6,848 bases of DNA from contig JAOUGR010000116.1 in assembly GCA_029857655.1 (NCBI GenBank), positions 1-6,848 of the forward strand, in the 5' to 3' direction. Shown here piece by piece: positions 6,266 through 6,848 of the stretch; position 1 is the stretch's first letter, and the number at the start of each line of letters is the position of its first letter. Made by a program: the position numbers and the translations under genes. The notes beneath the pieces were generated by a model. It did not search any database and was not told where the DNA came from. It worked only from the letters and a program-made list of their open reading frames with translations. The stretch comes from Gammaproteobacteria bacterium. Lineage in GTDB: Bacteria > Pseudomonadota > Gammaproteobacteria > Steroidobacterales > Steroidobacteraceae.

Positions 6266-6848
6266 GCGGCACTTCGCCGGGCGAGAAAGCCAGACCCACA
6301 GTCGCGGTTTTGCGCGTGGCGCCGAACAACGTGCTGTCGTATTGCACGCGCGCCGTCTCGAAGTTAGCCGTCGCATAGAGGGCCGACGTCAAACGGTAGG
6401 CGATACCGCCCCCGGCGCCGTACGATTTGAATTGTCCCTGCCGGATCTGTCCGTTGATGATGGTGCTGCGGTCCAACCCCTGCAGCAGGGGCGTCAACTG
6501 CGAGTAGAAAATGTTCAGGCCCGTCGACAGATTGCGCCGGGTGCTGTAGCTGTAGGCGGCGCTGGCCGTCTGCCCCAGTGCCGTCAACGACAGACCGTTA
6601 CCCGGGTTCACGCTGCGGTCGAAGTTGAAATTCAACGCTTGGTGCTGCCACTGGCCGGTCAACCCGCCGCCGGCCACAAAGCCCGTGTTGATTGCGTGAA
6701 ACACCTCGATCGTGCTGAACTGCCCGATGAGTTCCGCCACCAGCGGATCGACCGGCACCGAGCGCAGGCGCTCGGACTCGGCGCGGAAGGTGCCGGCGCG
6801 CGCATACGCGGCCCAGGTGCGGTTGAAGCGCCGGGCGTAGGCCAGCAT
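6252..6848 (-). CDS. C-terminal part of an outer-membrane beta-barrel protein (runs off right edge)
   Basis: The 198 visible residues alternate polar and hydrophobic or aromatic positions, with Gly, Asn, Ser and Thr in the turns, as in transmembrane beta strands. Examples are ALNFNFDRSV, ASAAYSYSTRRNLSTGLNIF, YGAGGGIAYRLTSALYATAN and TATVGLAFSP. The protein ends GLAFSPGEVPLRWR with a TAA at 6254-6252. The penultimate Trp is close to the aromatic end expected of outer-membrane barrels, but the last residue is Arg rather than Phe or Trp. The Met at 6848 is simply the first in-frame ATG at the edge, so the real start is probably beyond the window. Next to polysaccharide genes, a barrel of this kind might help export or secrete the glycan, but no specific family is assigned. 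Its stop lies inside the 3' end of the glycosyltransferase. Confidence 0.7.
   Translation of the reverse strand: MLAYARRFNRTWAAYARAGTFRAESERLRSVPVDPLVAELIGQFSTIEVFHAINTGFVAGGGLTGQWQHQALNFNFDRSVNPGNGLSLTALGQTASAAYSYSTRRNLSTGLNIFYSQLTPLLQGLDRSTIINGQIRQGQFKSYGAGGGIAYRLTSALYATANFETARVQYDSTLFGATRKTATVGLAFSPGEVPLRWR

Noticed and set aside
5207..6376. Minus-strand open frame of 389 codons opposite the glycosyltransferase
   Set aside because: The plus strand encodes clear GT2 motifs throughout; this antisense frame shows none and also overlaps the deacetylase-like and barrel genes.

Overview
The window is GC-rich and densely coded. It looks like part of a cell-surface polysaccharide (EPS, capsule or O-antigen-like) locus from a Gram-negative bacterium: the right edge carries an outer-membrane beta-barrel protein, and next to it are a glycosyltransferase, sugar-nucleotide-type oxidoreductases and a lipid-linked-oligosaccharide flippase. 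The protein style loosely recalls Acidobacteriota, but that rests on memory of similar proteins and is a weak inference.

Layout. (1) Positions 1-494, plus strand: the C-terminal end of a phage-virion-like (tail or jelly-roll type) protein whose reading frame is broken at least twice. The conserved sequence passes from frame 1 to frame 2 near position 139 and from frame 2 to frame 3 near position 431, and ends at a TAG at 492-494. (2) Positions 515-5210, minus strand: a tight three-gene operon read right to left. The order is a deacetylase-like protein (5210-4155), a two-domain Gfo/Idh/MocA plus NAD-dependent epimerase/dehydratase fusion (4158-2071), and a multi-pass flippase of the Wzx/RfbX type (2074-515). 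Both junctions are 4-base stop/start overlaps (ATGA and GTGA), which suggests translational coupling. (3) Positions 5211-5413: a 203-base divergent intergenic region holding several inverted repeats. (4) Positions 5414-6265, plus strand: a family 2 glycosyltransferase. (5) Positions 6252-6848, minus strand: the C-terminal part of an outer-membrane beta-barrel protein that runs off the right edge. Its stop lies inside the 3' end of the glycosyltransferase, a 14-base tail-to-tail overlap.

A plausible joint role: the fusion enzyme makes or modifies a sugar precursor, the glycosyltransferase adds a sugar to a lipid-linked repeat unit, the flippase moves the unit across the inner membrane, the deacetylase-like protein trims or modifies the glycan, and the beta-barrel acts at the outer membrane. 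The substrates cannot be read from the sequence. I see no tRNA, rRNA, CRISPR array or insertion sequence. The items most worth a second look are the fusion enzyme, the poorly classified deacetylase-like protein, the broken phage-like gene beside the operon and the structured divergent leader.
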